Below, piece by piece: positions 61,788 through 64,000 of a DNA stretch of 64,000 nucleotides; within the stretch, counting starts at the first letter, position 1, and each line of letters starts with the position of its first letter. The notes below the pieces were generated by a model. That model made no database searches and was not told the DNA's origin. It saw nothing but the letters and a program-made list of their open reading frames with translations. Origin of the DNA: Spirochaetales bacterium (GTDB taxonomy: Bacteria; Spirochaetota; Spirochaetia; SZUA-6; RPPD01); NCBI GenBank assembly GCA_016929065.1, contig JAFGJO010000065.1, positions 1 to 64,000 on the forward strand. The letters are read 5' to 3'. The position numbers and the translations under genes were made by a program.

Positions 61788-62001
61788 AGACCTTCGTTCA
61801 TAACTTCGGGCGTTACCCCTGTAAAAAATCAATATTAAAAAGACATCTATAGTAATCTTACGAATACTGCAGGGTCTTGGCTGTAATTTTTATAGTTGTA
61901 CGGTCTGAAAGTGATGCGGCACATGTTTGTAAAACAGAAGTGCGCCCGGTCCTCAATTCCGGGCTGACAAGAATAAAAAACCATTTGTGTGGAGGAATAC
62001 A

Positions 62002-63165
62002 GTGAATTATTTTTTGACAGAAGAACAGCGGGAAATTCAGGCTCTTGCTGCCAAGATCGCCGATGAAAAAATCCGGCCGATCGCGCATGAATATGATGAA
62101 AAAGAGCAGTTTCCCTCGGAAATCGTAAAAGTGCTCGGCGACGCAGACCTGTACCGCGTATTTATCCCGGAAGCCTATGGCGGGCTCGGCGGCGGGGTCC
62201 TTGAAATGAGTCTTGTCGTGGAACAGCTCTCCCGTGCCTGCGGCGGTATCGCACTGGCATATGCTGCAAGCGGACTCGGAATCATTCCAATCATTCTTTT
62301 CGGGAACGAAGAACAAAAACAGAAATATCTTCCAAAACTCGCTGCCGGTGAAATCATCGCCGCATTCGCGCTTACCGAACCCGATGCGGGCAGTGACGCG
62401 GGTGCGATAAAAACAACCGCTATTAAAAACGGCGACAATTACGTGCTGAACGGCACAAAACAGTGGATATCCAACGGCGGCGATGCTGCTATCTACACTG
62501 TCATTACCTTGACCGATCCCACCCGTGGCGCACGCGGTTCTGCCGCCTTTCTTGTTGACAAAGGCCATCCCGGTTTTGAGTTCGGGAAAAAAGAAGAAAA
62601 AATGGGGATCAAGGCAAACTCAACCCGCGAACTTATTTTCCAGGACTGCAAGGTACCCAAGGAAAATATGCTCGGCAAAGACGGCATGGGATTTATGGTT
62701 GCAATGAAAACTTTCGACCAGTCACGCCCGGGTGTTGCGGCACAAGCTGTGGGGATTGCACAGGGTGCGTTCGAAGTAGCCCTCCAGTATTCCCAGGAAC
62801 GCAAGCAGTTCGGAAAACCGATTTCCGCTTTTCAGGGTGTTCAGTTCATGCTCGCTGACATGGCCACACAGATCGAAGCAGCGCGTGCGCTCACCTATCA
62901 GTCTGCACGCACAATCGATGCCGGTGAAAAAAATGTTGCAAAAGACGCTTCCATGGCGAAAGTATTCGCATCCGACACTGCGATGCGCGTCACGACCGAT
63001 GCGGTGCAGATTCTCGGCGGTTACGGCTACATGAGAGAATATCCGGTTGAAAAAATGATGCGTGATGCGAAAATCACCCAGATTTATGAAGGAACAAACC
63101 AGATCCAGCGCGAAGTGATTGCGATGAACCTCATCAAAGAATCTGTCCGCGGGAAAAAGGGGTAA
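62002..63165 (+). CDS. Acyl-CoA dehydrogenase (short-chain/butyryl type)
   Basis: 387 residues from the GTG at 62002 (VNYFLTEEQREIQ, the usual family start; GGAGGA 6 bases upstream). FAD flavoenzyme interconverting acyl-CoA and enoyl-CoA. Signatures: ALTEPDAGSDAGAIKTTA, WISNGGDAAIYTV, and the catalytic Glu in QIYEGTNQIQREV near 365. Directly followed by etfB (3-base gap) and etfA, its electron acceptors; together this suggests butyrate/short-chain fatty acid metabolism or bifurcation in an anaerobe (inference). Confidence 0.94.
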   Translation: MNYFLTEEQREIQALAAKIADEKIRPIAHEYDEKEQFPSEIVKVLGDADLYRVFIPEAYGGLGGGVLEMSLVVEQLSRACGGIALAYAASGLGIIPIILFGNEEQKQKYLPKLAAGEIIAAFALTEPDAGSDAGAIKTTAIKNGDNYVLNGTKQWISNGGDAAIYTVITLTDPTRGARGSAAFLVDKGHPGFEFGKKEEKMGIKANSTRELIFQDCKVPKENMLGKDGMGFMVAMKTFDQSRPGVAAQAVGIAQGAFEVALQYSQERKQFGKPISAFQGVQFMLADMATQIEAARALTYQSARTIDAGEKNVAKDASMAKVFASDTAMRVTTDAVQILGGYGYMREYPVEKMMRDAKITQIYEGTNQIQREVIAMNLIKESVRGKKG

Positions 63166-63168
63166 GCT

Positions 63169-63978
63169 TTGAATATAGTTGTCTGTATCAAACAGGTTCC
63201 GGATACCACAGACGTGAAAATCAATCCGGAAACCAACACGCTCATCCGCGAAGGCGTTGCATCAATCATCAATCCGTTTGATGTCTATGCGCTGGAAGAA
63301 GGCGTGCGGATCAAGGAACGGCAGGGCGGCGGCACGGTTACCGTCATGTCAATGGGACCGCCGCAGGCGGATGTATCACTGAGAGAGGCGATTTCTGTCG
63401 GCGCCGATGAGGCAATTCTTTTGTCTGACCGCGCATTTGCAGGTGCAGACACGCTGGCAACTGCCTACACACTCGCTGCCGGTATTAAAAAGCTCGGCGA
63501 CGCAGACATCATCCTGATGGGACGCCAGGCAATCGACGGGGACACCGGACAGGTTGGTCCTGAAGTTGCCGAGAATATGGGCATCCCGCACATCACTGAT
63601 GTCAGAAAAATCGAAGAGATCAAAGACGGGTATATTACTCTCGAACGCATGCTCGAGGAAGGGTATGTCCGGCTTAAGGTAAAACTACCCATCGTGATGA
63701 CTGTGGTAAAAGAAATCAATGAACCGCGTCTTCCGTCACTTCGGGGAAAAATGAATGCCAAGAAAAAGGAAATCACAGTATGGGGAGCTCCCGATCTTGA
63801 CATCAACACCCAGCGGCTCGGCCTCACCGGCTCACCGACACAAGTAGTGAAAATCTTTACCCCGCCCAAACCGGAAGGCGGGAAGATATTTGAGGGCGGA
63901 GCATCAGAGGCTGTCAATGAGCTCATCAAGGAACTTCAGGGCGCCGGCATCCGGTTCGGCCGAAAGAAGGAGGGCTAA
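63169..63978 (+). CDS. etfB: Electron transfer flavoprotein beta subunit
   Basis: 269 residues, TTG start three bases after the dehydrogenase stop. CIKQVPDTTDVKINPETNTL and DVYALEEGVRIKE open the protein; LMGRQAIDGDTGQVGPEVAE and the AMP/FAD loop segment follow. The longer C-terminal part is like that of clostridial Bcd-associated EtfB. Partner of EtfA. Confidence 0.95.
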   Translation: MNIVVCIKQVPDTTDVKINPETNTLIREGVASIINPFDVYALEEGVRIKERQGGGTVTVMSMGPPQADVSLREAISVGADEAILLSDRAFAGADTLATAYTLAAGIKKLGDADIILMGRQAIDGDTGQVGPEVAENMGIPHITDVRKIEEIKDGYITLERMLEEGYVRLKVKLPIVMTVVKEINEPRLPSLRGKMNAKKKEITVWGAPDLDINTQRLGLTGSPTQVVKIFTPPKPEGGKIFEGGASEAVNELIKELQGAGIRFGRKKEG

Positions 63979-63981
63979 GCG

Positions 63982-64000
63982 ATGTCGAGTTCAATCAGAG
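63982..64000 (+). CDS. Start of the next gene, probably electron transfer flavoprotein alpha subunit (cut by window end)
   Basis: ATG at 63982 preceded by AAGGAGGG, three bases after etfB. Only six codons (MSSSIR) are visible; the assignment rests on the usual etfB-etfA order. Confidence 0.5.

Noticed and set aside
1-64000. CRISPR array, prophage, integrase or toxin-antitoxin pair
   Set aside because: No regularly spaced repeat array and no recognisable phage, integrase or toxin-antitoxin gene was found.

Overview
The window is bacterial, moderately AT-rich and almost entirely coding. It most resembles a free-living or gut-type member of the Spirochaetota. This is an inference from: the compact yebC-ruvC-ruvA-ruvB-queA block, with a RuvA N-terminus of the treponemal FNSLSGxIT type; several lipoproteins with loose spirochaete-style lipoboxes; cytoplasmic LacI-like sugar sensors fused to a chemoreceptor and to an AraC regulator; and an RDD-SpoIIM-DUF4129-DUF4350-MoxR-DUF58 cluster. 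No rRNA is present to confirm the assignment.

Layout. 0.2-4.1 kb: Holliday-junction and tRNA-modification operon (minus). 4.3-6.3 kb: receiver-PAS-GGDEF-EAL protein. 6.7-16.2 kb: a plus-strand operon of a ThDP enzyme, two citrate-synthase-fold proteins lacking the usual catalytic residues, and a 1968-residue hybrid sensor kinase. 16.2-22.1 kb: C25-like lipoprotein, PilZ membrane protein, LacI/AraC regulator, beta-hydroxyacid dehydrogenase. 22.3-29.0 kb: ion transport (Ca2+ P-type ATPase, NhaD/ArsB-type permease, membrane pyrophosphatase). 29.4-31.2 kb: amt-glnK behind a sigma-54 promoter. 31.3 kb: a RAYT-type single-strand transposase. 32-48 kb: FHA-transglycosylase fusion, GH43, ApbE, LacI-MCP fusion, aldo-keto reductase, metalloprotease lipoprotein, a first LspA, MTA phosphorylase and two radical SAM proteins. 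48.0 kb: tRNA-Ala(GGC) followed by two decayed copies of its 3' half. 48.2-56.8 kb: a coiled-coil protein and the MoxR/DUF58 cluster. 57-64 kb: second LspA, Nif3-like protein, DUF485/solute symporter pair, small lipoprotein, acyl-CoA dehydrogenase with EtfB and the first codons of EtfA.

The most unusual feature is a short word, GGGGACGGAGGA (complement TCCTCCGTCCCC). Its 10-base core GGGACGGAGG occurs 32 times, where about 0.1 is expected by chance. Thirty copies lie between 21.2 and 47.8 kb. They occur in both orientations, in intergenic gaps and inside genes, and inside genes all six reading frames are used, so selection or spread acts on DNA and not on protein. Seven copies lie in one radical SAM gene. 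The RAYT gene at 31.3 kb sits between an imperfect and a perfect copy in opposite orientation. The set behaves like a DNA-uptake word, a Chi-like word or the target of the RAYT; the sequence alone does not decide which.

A second candidate for new biology is the 6.7-16.2 kb operon. It combines a ThDP enzyme with a tandem pair of catalytically degenerate citrate-synthase-fold proteins, translationally coupled to a giant kinase with a pseudokinase head.
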